Shown: positions 46,107-61,100 of the stretch, piece by piece
Numbering within the stretch: position 1 is the first letter of the stretch
How the letters are laid out: each line of letters starts with the position of its first letter
NCBI GenBank assembly: GCA_013400975.1
Contig: WBMZ01011404.1
Location: forward strand, 1 to 64,000
Source: Atrichornis clamosus
Lineage: Eukaryota; Chordata; Aves; Passeriformes; Menuridae
Length of the DNA stretch: 64,000 nt
Reading direction: 5' to 3'
Translations under genes and position numbers: made by a program
The notes under the pieces: generated by a model
The model's input: the letters and a program-made list of their open reading frames with translations, nothing else
Told to the model about the DNA's origin: nothing
The model's database searches: none

Positions 46107-49100
46107 TGCTCTTTGTGGGGCTATTAGTACCTTTTTTCTTTGAAAAGATATAACAAATTTTTCTAGTAATTTGTTCTCCCTTTTTCCCTAGTGGAGATTT
46201 AGTGAGAAAGAATTTAAGAGGCAGTTCAACTCTCAGTGATCAAAAGTTGGCTGCAGGATCACCACTCCGCATTTGGAGTTCATGGCAGCCTCACAGGATC
46301 ACATATTGTGTAGGCACCACAGGGGAATTCCCTGTTCACTTTGTGCACCATGTAGGCAAGATCTGATCCACTTTACTTGGGAAACAGTTGTTGAAAGTGT
46401 GCCTTCAGTCTCTGCCAGCGAGTACCCAGTGTCCCATCTGCTCAGGAAGCTCAGTCTGTCTTCAGATGCACTACTTTTTCATCACCTGCTCTTTCGTCAT
46501 TGCCATTTCCATCAGCAATTTCCAGCCTTTCCAGGGAGCTATTTGGTCTGTTTGCCATCTGTCCTTCTCCTTTCCCTTCCCCTGAGAACATTTGGACAAT
46601 GTTTCAATTACTGTTGAGTTTTTTAAGTAAGTTGAACATCTTTTGATAATAAATTGCTCTTGATATCCCTTGGAGCCACTTACATCTCCTTTGGTGACCT
46701 CTTGCTCTTTCTGTGTATTACCATGGCTTAATGTCCACCTACTCTTTTGCCATTTCATTGGTCCACGTTTGACGACAGAACAAGTCATGATCCTGAGTCA
46801 TGATCCTATTACTCTTCTGGAGAGTGCTTACTGCTACCCAGGATTATTTTTCCCCTTAGCACTGCTCTTTTCTTGTTTGCATTCTTTTTTCTCTCTCTGT
46901 GTGTGTGTGTGTGTGTGTGTGTTCTCCATTTCATTCCTTGATTTTTCACATCTTTACTTCTGGCACTCCCCTTTCTTTTGCCCTTCAAAAACAAAGATAA
47001 TAAAACCTATTGCAGCTTTCTAGATAAGATTTTTTTCTTATTAACTTCTTATTGGTTTTGTTTGAGAAAATAAAAAGTATTTGTGTATACTGAACACAGA
47101 AAGGAACAAATACAGATAAACCTAAAGATTCATCTAGGTTAAGTAAAGGGAAGAGGTAAGCAAAATTATATTTAAGATGATGCACAGAGAAGGAGAGAAC
47201 AAGAGAAAATGAAAGCAAAATCTGTGTTTTCACTTAGCAAAATTCTAGACAAATAAAGCAAAGTCCTTCTAATCTGAAAAAAATCTAGAATTGGGCAAAT
47301 ATATCACCTCATCTAAGACTCAATTTTGCCTCTCTTTTTTTCCCATGTTGGCATTGACAAAATTTTTCAAATTTCCTATAAGATATTACTTATTTAAGAA
47401 TCAAATAGCCAAACAAAAACCAACCAACCAAAAGCAGCTGAGATGTTCCTCATGGATGATAGCAGTATACAAACAAGAATTAGTCTCATGAGATTTCTAA
47501 ACTCATCCTGGTTTCTGGACTGACCCTTTGCTTTTTCCACTTTCTATGCTTCAGAGGCCTGTTCCTAACTTTTTTTTTTTAATGCAGCTATTGAGAGCTA
47601 TACAGCTTCAGTCTCTGGGGGGCTACCATGTCCATGCTGTCCACTCCACTGGGCAACACCCTTGCCATTGAGAGCTGATATCTCCTCAAACAGCAAGTAA
47701 AATTTAAGCAGGCTGCCTAGACAGCTTTCCCAGCCTACCACACCAACACAGCCTGTCTACCAGCTACTGCATTTCAGTAGGGAATCCCAACTGCACCTTG
47801 CAGTTTTTTGTTTGGGGTTGTGAGAGGGTGGTTTTTTTACAGGGAGAGGAAATATATCCTCTAATTGTGTATTAGTGTTCAAGCACTGAGCTGGTGAACT
47901 CCTTCTGGCTCAGGTGAGTGACAGAGAGAAAAACTGACTCATTTGCAACCAGGAAGGAAGCAGAATATACTGTGTGCTCAGAATTAGGGACAGCCGGCAA
48001 GATTATAGCTGGAAAGGCTGCCTGCTGAGAGCACAGTGTATTTAGAAGCATCTAAAATTATTTGTGTGACTCAGTACTGTTTTCCTAACACTGGCAGCAG
48101 CATGTGGTAACTCTCCCCCTTAGGATGCTCTTTTTATCCTCCTTGTTTTTTAACTTGTGGATGAGGAGAAGGAAGAAAAATGAAAAAGAGGGAGACTTTC
48201 TCTGCTGTTTATCAAAACCAAACAACACTTTGCATTTCTCCAGCAATTCAAGGTGATTTGCAGAGGTACTTGGAGGTGTTGGACTTGGACCTGGGTCGGT
48301 ATCACATAGTATCTGTTGTTGTACACAAGAGCAAAGTTGTGTGGTTATCCCTGAGCTGTTCTGATTGAGCTGAAGGGTTTGTTTGTCCTGGAACAAATCC
48401 CTTCTTTTCTGCCATAGACAATTTTACACAGTTAAAACCATGACAGTGTGTGGGTTTCCACTACTATGAAATCTGGAATGTCTAATACATCAGTTTGAGG
48501 AGCCAGGAGGACCTGATAGTCGCAGCAACAGGAAATGCTACAGTGAGATGGTAAGAACTCTACTACAACTTATTCACCTTCATATTACAGAGGCCTTATT
48601 GATCCAGAACTATAAAGCAGTTTTTTATTTTCTTCCTATTTATGCCAGCTGCTCAAACCCCATTCTCACATCACTCATAACAGTGTGCCCCTTCAGAAAA
48701 ATCTCATCTGATGACATCATGTAGAAAGTGATACTTGTTCTCAGTGCAAGGACTTTGAAGAATCTACCAAATGAGCTATCCCAGCATTTAATTTACTTCC
48801 CAGGTAATAAAACTTGGTACCTCCTGTCTTTTCCTAACCTACTTGACATCTGGATCCAGCCATTACATTGGCCTCCACCTACCATATCAAGCAGTACTTG
48901 GTAGCCAGGAATGTTCTGCAGGTTCCCAGTGGTTGGAGATCATGACAGAGTCGCCTCTTTGCCAGCTCATTTGTGCCCAGAGCTTTCTGGGAAGCTTAAA
49001 GGAAAGACAGTTTCATGTCACAGTGTGTCTCTGCAGGTCCAAATGGACCTCATGCTGGGCTGGTGAGTAGGCACAGCAACTGCTGTGCGGTTGTGATGAT

Positions 49101-52100
49101 AACATGGCAGTGCCTGAGCCAGCTATTCCCTTCAGTGATTCATTCTTTCCCCTCTTATCTCCTTCCCTAACCAGCTTTGCTGACAAAATTAGCAGCGTAC
49201 CTGCTGTATGCTTAGTGCTACCATTCACAGAATAGAAGAAAATATTAATTCATCATAAATGGAAGCAAATGGACCCACATTAAGCAAGAAGCAGCTTATA
49301 CTTGTATTATTGCATCAAAGTGAATAGTATGCTTTGACTCATCTAATAGAGGCCATCACAGAGTAAGAGCCTGCTAGGTAGAAAAGAGGGAAGTCCAGAT
49401 CTGGATGAGAAAGCATCTAGTGACACCAGGAGACATCTTTAAAGCTGTGCAAGTACCAACTACAGAATATTTCTTTCTTCCAGTCCCCTTGCACATCATG
49501 TAGCTATCTGGACTGGAGCTCCCCCGAATCCATCCAAACCACAGAAAAGGCAAATGGGCCCACAGCAAGAGACAGCTTAGCCTTCCCACTCTCCACAACC
49601 ACCTCCAGTGCCTAGCACTTGTACTCTGAAAACTAAAACTGAGGAGAGCAGAAAAATCCAACTGAGAAGGAACATGGATTAATGTGCGAGCCATGTAGCT
49701 GGATACCCTACCTGGCTTCTTTTGGATTCTGTTTTTGTCTGGGTACTTGCCAACTACCCAGGATCTACTGGTTGAAAGAATCTGCTTTCCATTCACGGAA
49801 AGGACTCACCCTAGCTCTAAAGGAAAAACACCAAAATGAATACTATCTGCCAGCGGTGAAATGAAGGTTGTCCATGTGTACAACTGACTGCCACACACTC
49901 ACAGCCAGAATATCTGCACAAAGATCATCACATCAGTGAGTGAGGCCTCAGTCAGGTCCTTTTCCAGCTTTCCGGCTATGTCTTTCAGTCATAGTGCAGA
50001 GGATACAAGGAGTCACAGAAATGCTCTTCTTTAGGGGCAAACAACACATTGATGAAACAATTGTTCCATGCCCAAAACACTGCTCCAACATTTCTTCCTT
50101 TCCCTAAATTGCTTTCCCAAAATTAGCATCCCAACAGAAGCTCATTTCAGCCCATAAAGAGACCAGCTCCAAACATGATGGATTTTCCTTCTTTTTCATT
50201 CAAGGTCAGCTTCAGTCCTAGGGCACTGGCTTATTTTTTTCAACAAAGCATTACAAAACCATGGTAATGGGATCGACCTCTGCCTGCAAGCTGCTAATGA
50301 CTTCCTGGGTGAGCACCCAGGGAATGGATCCACTCTGGTCTGCACGCCGCTGGGGGAATTCATTCACTGGAAGAGCATTACTTAGCTGACTTTCAGCACT
50401 TCCATGGGAAAAAAAAGGGGCTCAGCAATGGCTGGCTGAAACCTACAGCTTGCCGGGGGGGCTGGCTGGTGTCAGATGTTGTTAGATCTCACAGCACTGC
50501 ACGGCCACGGCATGTCCCCAGCAGACAGGGTGTTTTTGTTCAACAGTTATTTGGGAGCAAAGTGCACCAAGTACCTTAGGCAAGCATTATTATTAACTCC
50601 GATTATTCATCACTGGTTTTGCTATTACTCTACACCTAAGAGAGGGCACAATGACTCAGATTCCAGAAGGCCAGTGAAGGAATCCACAGACCACAGAGCA
50701 GGCATGAACTCATGTCCCAAGAAGGCGCAGCAAGGCAGGTACGGTCCTCCGAAGACCTTGAATGCTGCCTGCAGTCCAGAGCTGACTGGAGAACCCTCCT
50801 AGGGCATAAGGCAGGCATGCGAGAGGAGGGTGCAACCCTCATTTCATGTGATGCAGGTCAGTGAAAGAAGAGGAAGGGAAAAGGCTTTCCTGAGAACAAC
50901 ATTCATCACAAATAAGATGAGCCAGACTTGTGTGCTAAGCTGCACTATGAACAAGGTCTAACAATTGAATTGTCTCTTTGGAAAAATAAATAAACCAAAT
51001 TCATGCTGAAACTAGGTCTGTTCCTATTGACATTTTGGACTCAGCTCCTTTCTGAGTTCTAATTTGCAGAGCCATCCTGTAAGTCCAGAGGATGGAGGAG
51101 ATGAGCTTCTCTACTTTGAATTGTTCTGAACAAACTGATGAAGCAGTTAGGGTGGGCCTGCTTGGTGCAGGTTTTGCAGGCAACTCCCCAGAAGTTGTGT
51201 TCCACCTAAATTGGTTTATGATACTATGGTATTTCCTGCTGAAATCCGCATGAAGGGAAAAGCACAATACTTCTAATTTTTTCATTTCTCTTCATTTGGC
51301 ACAGGTCTCTTTAGACCCTAACAGCTAGCATAGGCCTCTCAGGAAGTGCATTCACCTCTCCAAAGACAGATGCGTGTGCACCAACCCTTCTATCACTGCT
51401 CATTAGCACCTCTGAATGCCCTGTATTTTCCACAATTATTGGATAAGCAAAAAATTGGTAAGAGTTTCTCTTGCCCTTTAGTTAAACTCACAGAAGGATC
51501 ACTTTTACTCCGGAATGGCTCAACTGGCTTTGCAGCCATCCAGCTGTACAAGGATTCCCAGAGACCTACGGAGAAGATCCAACTTGAATATTTGCAAGCC
51601 AGTAAATATGGGAATACAGTGCGCTTGATTTTCAGGTTTCCTGGTTCATTAACTCAACAGTATGATCCAGTTTCCCAAGAAGAGGACTGTGAGCCAGGTC
51701 TTCTGACTTGTCAGGGCCCTGAATGCACATTCACATATTCACACCCAACGCTTCCCTTTAAGCCCAGCCCTGGGTCTTCCATTCCTGCTCAAGCTGTGCT
51801 GTGATGTTGCTCAGCCACAGCTATGCCCGTGCCTGGCCACAGACCTGTGAGTCTGGACTCTCATCTGCAGGCTGGTCTCCTGAGTTGACCTAGGACATGC
51901 CTTGTCGCCATGAACTTGCCTGAAGATCTTCACTCCTGGCTGAACCTGGCCTTCATCTAGGCATCCCTTGCCTGGGTGCTGTGAGTACGGAACTGGAGCC
52001 ATGGTTTGCAAAGCCCCCACCTTGCTGGCTGTGTTTCTGCTCTTGGCTCCTCCTTTAGGGAGAACCTAAGGCTGGCATTCACTGCTTTTGGACACTAATA

Positions 52101-55100
52101 TTGCGACTGAGGTCCCACCTTGTGGAAATTGTTCTTACCCATGCTTACTTTAGCTCTGAGGCTCTTTAATGTGGCAATTAATGATGGATGGGGACTGCAG
52201 CCGGAGCCAAATCCAAGCCACCAGAGGAGCCAGCCAGGTATATGGTTGTCCTCCCTCATGTGGTTGTCTTTGGTTTAGCATTAGATTATATTCTTGTTCA
52301 GGATTTGTCCTAGACTTAGCTGTTGTTCACATAGTGCAGAAAATGGGCTTGTCAAACGTGACCCATCAGTAGTGGGGAGAATCAGGAGCATCAGAGTCTG
52401 GCTGGGCATTGTGAGCCAAGCTCTTGGTGCCAGGAGCCTGTGAGGAGCTGAGATGTCTTTTGTGGAGACACACAAGGTGGGCACAGGCAGAAGTGAGACT
52501 TTGATTTCACTTTATCTGTGGTTTGAAGATAAACAAGCAATTATTTTAGTTTTGTGAATGTGTACCAAATATGTGACTTTCCCATAAGGAAAAGAATCAA
52601 CTTTAAAAAAATCAAGATCACAAACCTGGTTGTAATACTGCTTCAGCTTTAAGCTCACCAGGCAATCCCTTTCCTCCACGAAGGGGTGGTGAAATTTTTG
52701 CTACCTGTGCATTGAGGTTAAGTTTCCCAGTGCTGCCAGATTTCTCCCAGGGCTGAAATCCCCCTTCATTTTTTCATCCGTCAGTGGAATCCACATTTAC
52801 AGCTGATGGACTCTTCAAAAGCAAAAAGAAAACAGAAAAGCCAAAGCCTAGATTGCTATGCCAGTGTGACAGCTGTAATTCTGTAACATTAGATTTGCTT
52901 ATGAACCTTTTCCCTCGTGTCTGATGGATCATCTGACATGCATGCATCCAAACTCAGGGAGCTGATGTAGCTATTTCCAGATGGGCTTCATCTCATCCCA
53001 GGATGGATGCATAAGCTGAGCGGATGATTCATTCTCTGCAGGTATTAGTCTTTACAGTCCTATCATAACCCTCAGAAACAGTGCTTTGTTCTATTCCAGC
53101 ACCTGCTTAAAAGAAGCAAGTACGAAAACAGTAATGCTTCATTGCAACAAATCTCACGACATTTGGATTTGAGATCTCACAGCAGAGAGATGTAGGTGTG
53201 CTACACTGCCTTCTTTCTGTCACTCAAAAAGCAGGTAAAAAAATCAGATTTTAATGCTAACATAAATTGGAGAAATCCTCAATGAAAGGAGTTAAATTCC
53301 AGTGGAGTCATCAAAAAAAAAGACGAAGGTAAAAAAGAAAAAATGTTTACAAAGTTAAACTTCTTTCCTCAAACCGTTCCTTGAGTCTTTTTCTTCATAC
53401 TGATTGAGAAAAACAACCTTTTTTCTTGATCAAGGAAATAATAGCAAAAGCAAAGAACTACCTGAAATTGCTTGGGCAGCAGGAGTGGTTGGTTCAATTA
53501 ATTGCCTTAACTTTGCAGAAACATCTGGCATGCTGTTTACATCCTGTGAGAAGCAGACTTTCATTAGGAACAGAGTAAAGAAGATGAATGAAAATCGGCA
53601 AAGATTCACCCGCAGACTTCAGCAAACATAAGATCCTCCGCCTAGTCCTGCTGAAACCACCCTGTAAAATGCATCTGCTCACAGAGGCTGAATGTCAGCG
53701 TAATGCAGCTTTCAAATGGGGATGATAAAAAGACTAATTACCATTACTATTATTGCAGGTAGACGATCTGACACTGGGAAGTGTTCCTGGACTCCATCTG
53801 GCTGTGTTCCAGCAAGAACACAAGGATCAGAGGCAATGTGGTGCAAACTGAACAACAGGCTCGAGCCTTCATGCCAAACCTGAGCTCACTGAAACGTGTG
53901 ACCAGCATGGCACAGAGGGCTTCACGGGGTCTCTTGGAAAGGCTCTGTGTGTGAGTGAAGCAGGAGAAGCTGCATAAACAGACAGGGAAAATAGTGAGGA
54001 ACCAGAGCCAGAGCTGTGGATGACTTGACCCCTGAAAAAGAGAAATTTAGTTGCTGGGCTGCAGTACTGGAGAAAAGAGGTTTCAGCTGTTTCCTGACTT
54101 CTCCTCCAGGAGACGCATATTGTGTCCACCTCAGAACAACTTTGCTTGTCACCAAATGAAAGGAATGATTTCAAAAACACAAGGTTGCTTCAAAAAGTCA
54201 GGCTAGACTTTCTGACATTGCATGTGCTGTGGGTATGCACTTGGTGCTCTGAAAGGTAAGGTAAGAGGCAGGTGAAGACCTTGGCCTCTCTGACTGATAG
54301 GAAGCTCCAGGGAAGGTGACTGGCTGCCTCAGAGACCCTTTCCTGACCCACAGCACATAAGCTGCCTCTCCTTTCTTGGAACCAGTTGTGAAAAACACAT
54401 CTCCCCCAAGGCTGTGGATGGTGAAGGGTTGGGTCAGAATACAGAAAGTAAATCCAAAAGTGGTACAGCTGTACAGATGCAGTAGGAGTCATTCCCAAAC
54501 CTCCTAATTGTTAAAAATTCTTCATGCTCAGTACTTCCAAGAGGGCAGGGAGGGAGCAGATCTAAAATAATAATATTGTAAATAATTTATTTACCAGTGG
54601 AGGGACCGATTCCTTCTGCCTTTCTCCCTGCATCTGGCTTTGCTATTATCTTGAGCAACCGACCAGCACAGAGCAAGCAGAGATGTGTAGAGTGGGTGGG
54701 TAGGAAAGGCTTATCTTATACATCATCCACAGCTCACTGCTGGGACTGAATGGAGCTCGCTGGCTGCAGGAGATTTAATTAAGAGGAGATGTATGGTGCA
54801 CTGGGGACAGGGCTCTTGCCTTGGCATGCTGTGTTTCTATTGCACACTTTTGACACGGAACATAAATGTTTTTCCTTCTTCCTAACATCAATTCTTATTC
54901 CAATAAAACCAATGCCTGACTGGTTCTGTGAGAGCACAAGTCCCAGTGTACTCCTTTAATGTGGTGGGAAATCCAATTTGAGAGTCTCAGACACCCTTAT
55001 TCCTCTGTGTTTTGAAAGGAAGGCTCACGCTGTTCCTGGAGCTAGCTTCAGGACAAAGCAGCAGGGGCACAGTGATGCCTGCTGAGGAGTGGAACCCTGA

Positions 55101-58100
55101 TGGGAAGCCCAGGAACACCCCTTGCTTGCTGGGTCACAGCCACTGCCTGAAAGCCACCACTCCAGCAAGCATCTGCTTCCCCATGTTCCACTGCACTCCC
55201 ACACAGGAACATTCATCATGTGCAGGCAGCAGTGCTGAGCTAAAATTAGAAAGAATAATTTCTGATAGATTAATAAATTAATGATGTCTTTTGCAGGACT
55301 TTCCCCTTTGTGTGTTAGGAGGTTTTTTAGCTTCAATTTAGCCATGGTGTATCAGTCATCTCAGCTTGTGCCTGACGCTTTCCAGCTCTGCCTTTTCCAT
55401 CTATCTTTCAGACCCTTCAGCCACTTTCTTTCATTAGTGTTGCAGCCTAATTAACAACAATTTCAGTCCTCTTTCTTGAGGGGACAGCTACCTGATCTGG
55501 GTTGTGTAAATGAATATTCAGAGATAAAAGGGTTGTTCTCGAGTGAATACAGGGTAGCAACACACTGATAGGACTCTGCTGACACCGAACACTGAGGCCA
55601 TGGCATGCACAGCTTGAGAGCATCAGCAGAGCCCATTCAGAGGTTTGCCTCTCTCAGGACTGGTTTCTGTTCTTTTTATTGGTGGTAAATTACTTTCCAA
55701 GCTCCCCTGTGAACTGAGGAGACATCACTTCATTTTAAAATGATAGATTGCTTCGATGCCTCTTCCTTCCTCTCTGCTCCTCCCCAAAGAAGCAGAGAGG
55801 AAGGGCCAGTGACAACAACTTTGAAGGCTGTGTTGGCCACTGCATTAAGGTATATCTTCATAAGAAGCAATCTGTCATTCTCTGAGTGGGCAAAGACCTT
55901 CTACTGCCTGCAGGTTATTCTCAGTGCCATTTTTAATGCAGTCTGTTCTCAGCCAGAGTATGACAGCCATCAGCCCGAGTTCAAACACTCTAACATTTCA
56001 TATCACCAGGCTTCATGTCACCACAGAGATCTCTCCAAAACTGTGGTCCTGTCATGCTCCTTGTGACCTGTGGCCATCATCTTCCTCTCTTGCTGTAGCT
56101 TTATCTACTCAGCTCCCATAAAGCAGCTACCTGGAAAGCAGACAGTACCTGCAGCTTCTGCATCCAATAGCACCCAAAAGGAAAACCTGAGACAAACCTT
56201 GGGTCTTCTGACAGCTTTTCCAGTTTGGCCCTGTGCTGCCTCAGTGTCAGAGACCCCAGAGAGTCTATAGCCTGCTCCCCAAAAGGTTGGATCCCAGAAA
56301 TCTGTCCTCTTCTTGTCCAAGACCTTGGGCGCAGATGGATTGGAACGTTGGGTCTCACAGCTGCCACTTCTTTAGCCAGGATGAGGGGGAGTCTTCTCAC
56401 CTGATTTCAGCCATCTCCTTCAAGCTCGATATTGTGAAGTCCATAGAGAGAGTCAGGTCTTTCCAGACAGGGAATCTTGCTCCCTATGTGATACCCAGGA
56501 GGGAAGAATTGAACCCCTACAGGAGATAAGGTATTTGGATTTAAAAGTGTGCCTGTGTGCTCCGACTCCAAGGTGCAGAAGCCATTCCCTCCAGGAGTGA
56601 CCTAACAGTAGTAAGTCCCCTCTTTCCAGAATCACCTTCCGCCAGGAAGGTAATGGATGAAGTTTTCTTGGGTTCCCTTAGTTTTCCTCCAAGCTAAAGC
56701 TGGGCTCTGGGACTGTCAGGGATATGCTTTTCACAGACAGGGCACAAGGGGACCTGAAAAAGTTCCACTACTGGTGGCAATCTCAACCCCATCCCAACCC
56801 TTTGGGCTCAGTGAACCCAGGCAGTGCTGAAATTTTGCCTCAATCTATTTCCCAGAAGTATATACAACAGTGTCACAGTGTATAGCCCAACTGGACTAAT
56901 CTAGTTATGGAAAACATTTTGGTGTATACCCCTTGGTACCAGCTCTGACCTCTTTATCTCATTCTCAACAGCCCACTCTTCCTAAAGCACAAGACAGAAA
57001 TAGGCTGTGGCAATGACTCAGAAAGGGAAAGACTCATTCTGACTCAAATACCAAGGTGGGCCTCCAGAGGATGGCACATGGGACCCTACACCAGCACTTG
57101 CAGATCTCCATGTCTCAGCTGCCAAAGTTCCCTGTCTAAAGCCTGCAGCATGCTGGAAATGCTGCTGCTTATCTCTCCAGGAGAGGAAGTGATGCTCTGC
57201 TGACCCTACAGTATGACTCAAAGGCATCACCTCTCCAGCAGATCTTGACCATGGGCTGAAATCTGAGTAGTTTTATCTGGGCTGGTAAATAACATGGGCC
57301 AAGGCTCCCTGGCCTGGAGGGCAAGCAGCACAGCAGAGTTTACATCCATACAGCTAAGTTCTCTACTCTGTCTCTCCACCCTGGAGTACTCTGTGACTGT
57401 TGTTTCCCCTGAACCACAGCTAGGCACTGCTGCAAGCTGGGACAGTCAGAGCAAAGACAGAGATGTGGATGGTCTCACAACTGAGCTCACTATCCAGCTC
57501 AAATTAGGAAAGCCAAGATTATAGAGCACTCGTATTTAACTGCTTCCCTAAGCTGGTCTGACTCTTGTTAGTGCCAGTGGCCCTGCTAACAAGCATCTCA
57601 TCTTCAGACAACATCATTCCACTGCTCCACTTACTGAAGGCACAGCTGAATGGGAGGCTTTTCCTTGGGAAAGAGAAGATAATTTGCAAAAAGATAAACA
57701 GACACATTTCCCTAGAAGAAGAGAGCACACCCCTGTTACCAGAACCTACGTGATTTCCCTTTACTCTCTCTTCCTGTTTTCCCCATGTGTCCAGCAATAT
57801 AGCTCAGAGAATAGTATCACATGGACTCTCTGAGTTTATAACTGTATGTTAGATGCTTGGATAAAATAAGGCAAAGCACGGCCAAATATAGAGATGGACA
57901 AACCCAGAGAATGGCCCTATCCCACATCACCTCCACATCACCAGGAGCAGTGGGATCCCTTCCCAGTCTGCTCAACAAATCAGCAGGTACTCAGTTCACC
58001 AGTCTAGGGCAGGCTCATTGTAGCAAGAAAAGCAGGTCCCCAGAGGATACAATGACATCTTCACCTCTTACAGGAACACGTTCTGTTTCCCACGCTTTCC

Positions 58101-61100
58101 TCACTACCTGAAACATAGTTCACAGGAGTGTTAGTTCCTCTGACTGGCTGGGAAAGGTCATCAGTCTATGGGTGATGGAGCTGAGCAGTCATCTGGCTCC
58201 TGGATACTCATCTATTTAAATCCCCTCTTTTTTGCAAACTGGAGACCATAACTGAGGAAGTATCTGCCCCAGCCACCACTTGCCTTCAGCAGAAGCCTGG
58301 AGAAAATTCCTCCTTTGAAGTAGTTTCACCAGTACTGAGACTAGTTTTGTGTCCATGACCACCTATAGTCCCTTCAGCGCCTTCTATTCTGGAATTGCTC
58401 TGCCCAAAACATTCAAAATCAAGATGGCATTTGCATTCCCCAAAACACTAAGACACCTGTGGTCTGAGCTGAGCAGAGGACTTACCTGTTTCAGACTCTA
58501 TATGCTTGATATTTTACAGCAGGACGTTTTGACTCAAAAGGAATGATAGCTTTGATCAGTGCAACCTCTAGCTACAGCTAGGAAGGCATGACCCTGAGCT
58601 GACTTTCTTCTACCAAATATCACACTCTGCTTCAAAGCAGAAAGAGTCCTGAAGATGTCAGATTTTTTTTAATCTATCATTTTGCCTCACCTTCTTCTGG
58701 GAAAGGAGTAACTCATCTGAGCTGCAACTTTGCAAGCATATCAAGCCTGGGCCAGGCAGGCACCAAGGACATTATTGCTTGAGTGAATAATGTATTCCTA
58801 AAGATCAACCTCACCTTTTAAATGAAAATATCAAGGAAATACCTGTGCCCCTGTCTGCACCTAGACCAGCACAGCTCTTTCAGGGAAGGAAACCAAAATG
58901 CTTCCCCGTTCATTACACTGTGCAGAACTACAGCCAAAGGCTTTCCCAGATGGCAGTCCATGTCCATGAAGGCAATGTGCAGCCATTGTAATTGCTCTCT
59001 CACACTTGCTTTTCCTGACTTTTCAGAAGTGAGCAGCATCTAACGTATCTCAAAGGCCAGGTCCTCTGATTTACAAAAAATATCTGTCCAGCGTCCCTCT
59101 TCTTTAATTTAAACAGCCATTTAGTGTCTGATCACAACAACTGGATCAATGTTTTTAAGGTGCCGCTGAGTAACAGTGAAAAAAAGAAAAACCAACTTGA
59201 AATACAGACACATCACTTTTCCCAGGAAATCAGAGAGATTCTTGAAGTTTATTTAATTTGGCAACTTTGGAGTAGCATTCCTGGTCATACTGGTGGTGGG
59301 TATGTGTGCACACAAGTGCACTCCACTGATCTGTTTCTGACCTTTGTTATGCCAGGGTTAATCCAAGTTTGTGCATTGCTGGCCACGAGGGCTTTCAGAC
59401 TTATGCTGTGATTACAAGAGTTTGCTCTGAGAATCTTATCATGTAAGCAGCACACAGCAAAGCAAAGCACATCAACTTTCTGCAGTGTGCAGCTGTCACC
59501 CCTTCTTGTGACACCCCAGTTTTCAGCATGAGCCAAGCCCTCATCATGGATGTGTAATTGACTCTGCAGTTCATTGAGATGCACATACACTTGCTTTTGC
59601 CACTGCTCTCTGCAGGTTAACCACAACTGACCCTTAACATTTCCCCTGTGCACAGAGGACTTTCAGCTTATGCAGTCTGAAACTGTGGCCCAAATGTTTG
59701 TTGCTAAATGGAAACTAAGCCAGTCACAAGGCTCTCAGTGCCCAAGACAGCACATCACTCCTTCTCCTTACTCTCCCACTGCAGTGGCTTATAATTAGCA
59801 CAGTCCAACTAATAAAGCAGTGTCAGGTTGTAGTCAGGCTTCTGGAAACTATTTATGGGCCAGACCAAACAACTAACTGCTCTTCCTTCACTCAGTCTGA
59901 TGTTAAATTCCACTTATCCCATGACATTTCTCATTTCAGCCAACCAACACAAAAGTCATGTGTTTGGCATCTTAGCAGGATGCTAGGAAGAGAGAAGGAG
60001 GTGGGCAGATATAAAAACCTTTTTACTAGGTGTCTAGCAGTCGCAACAGCAAGGACTGTCACCCACCCACCATGGGAGGGAGGGTTGAACACCCTCTGTA
60101 GTAGCCTCTCACAATCTGTTGTAAGACTTCAGGATGATCATTTTACCCAGGGAAGCATGCCTTCCCCAGTCATCCTAGAAACTCTCCATCATTCCATCCT
60201 GGTCCAGAGGCAAGGGAACAGGCTCCAGGGCAACACATTGGCTAGGGAAGGAACCAACTCCTCGCCTAGTTTATGTCTCTCCCAAGGTTTAGGCATCAGC
60301 TGAGCAGGATGGTTGAAGATCTGCCTGATGGCATCTTTTGGTGCCTGTGATCTTCTTACTTCCCTCTTTACTTGCCTGCCAGGTGGAAGACACAATAAGG
60401 AGAGGCAAAGGAAGGTAACGGAAGTGCTGAGCTCCCACAGTAAAAGGTGCCGTGCCCATCACTCAGGGAAGAAACTTCCCACTCTCATGTCTAAGGAACG
60501 TCCCTGGACCTATTTATTTGCTTCTCACACTGTCCCTTTCTGACTGAAAGCTTGAGTTGCCTCCTGGAAAAAACTTCTGGAGCAGGTGAGAAAAGACTGG
60601 GAAGAGTGAAGCTGCCAGATGGCATTGCTCATGAAAATTGCCCTGGCTGAGGCCCTGACATTTTGTTCCTCTTCCTGACACAGACTGGATCTACTGCAAT
60701 GTTGAACCATCATGGACCACCAGCCCCACCTGACACATGCAGAAAGATGCACATACGTCCCTGCTCATCCCTGAACCTGGCAGAAAATTGCACCTGGAAG
60801 GACCCTATTTGCTTTGGAAAAGCTGGTTAATCCTGTTTGCTTTGTGTGAAACTCCTTACCAAAGAAAAGGCCTAAAATGAATTAACTAAAAGAAATCAAA
60901 GGCTGAAATGTCTTATATCTCAGGCACCCATAATGCAAGCTGGCATGTGTACTTAATGGTTCTTGAATGTATCAGAAAAGGAAAAGCCACAGGGCTGATA
61001 TCATTAAAGGCAATACATCCGTCCTAGGAAAGACAACAAATTTAATCTGGTTCTAACATTTCTGATTAGCTTTTCTGCTTATGAACACTTTGATTATTTG

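Noticed and set aside
51346..51804. 152-codon plus frame
   Set aside because: No domain recognised, no clear splice borders, and no paralogue or context to support coding.
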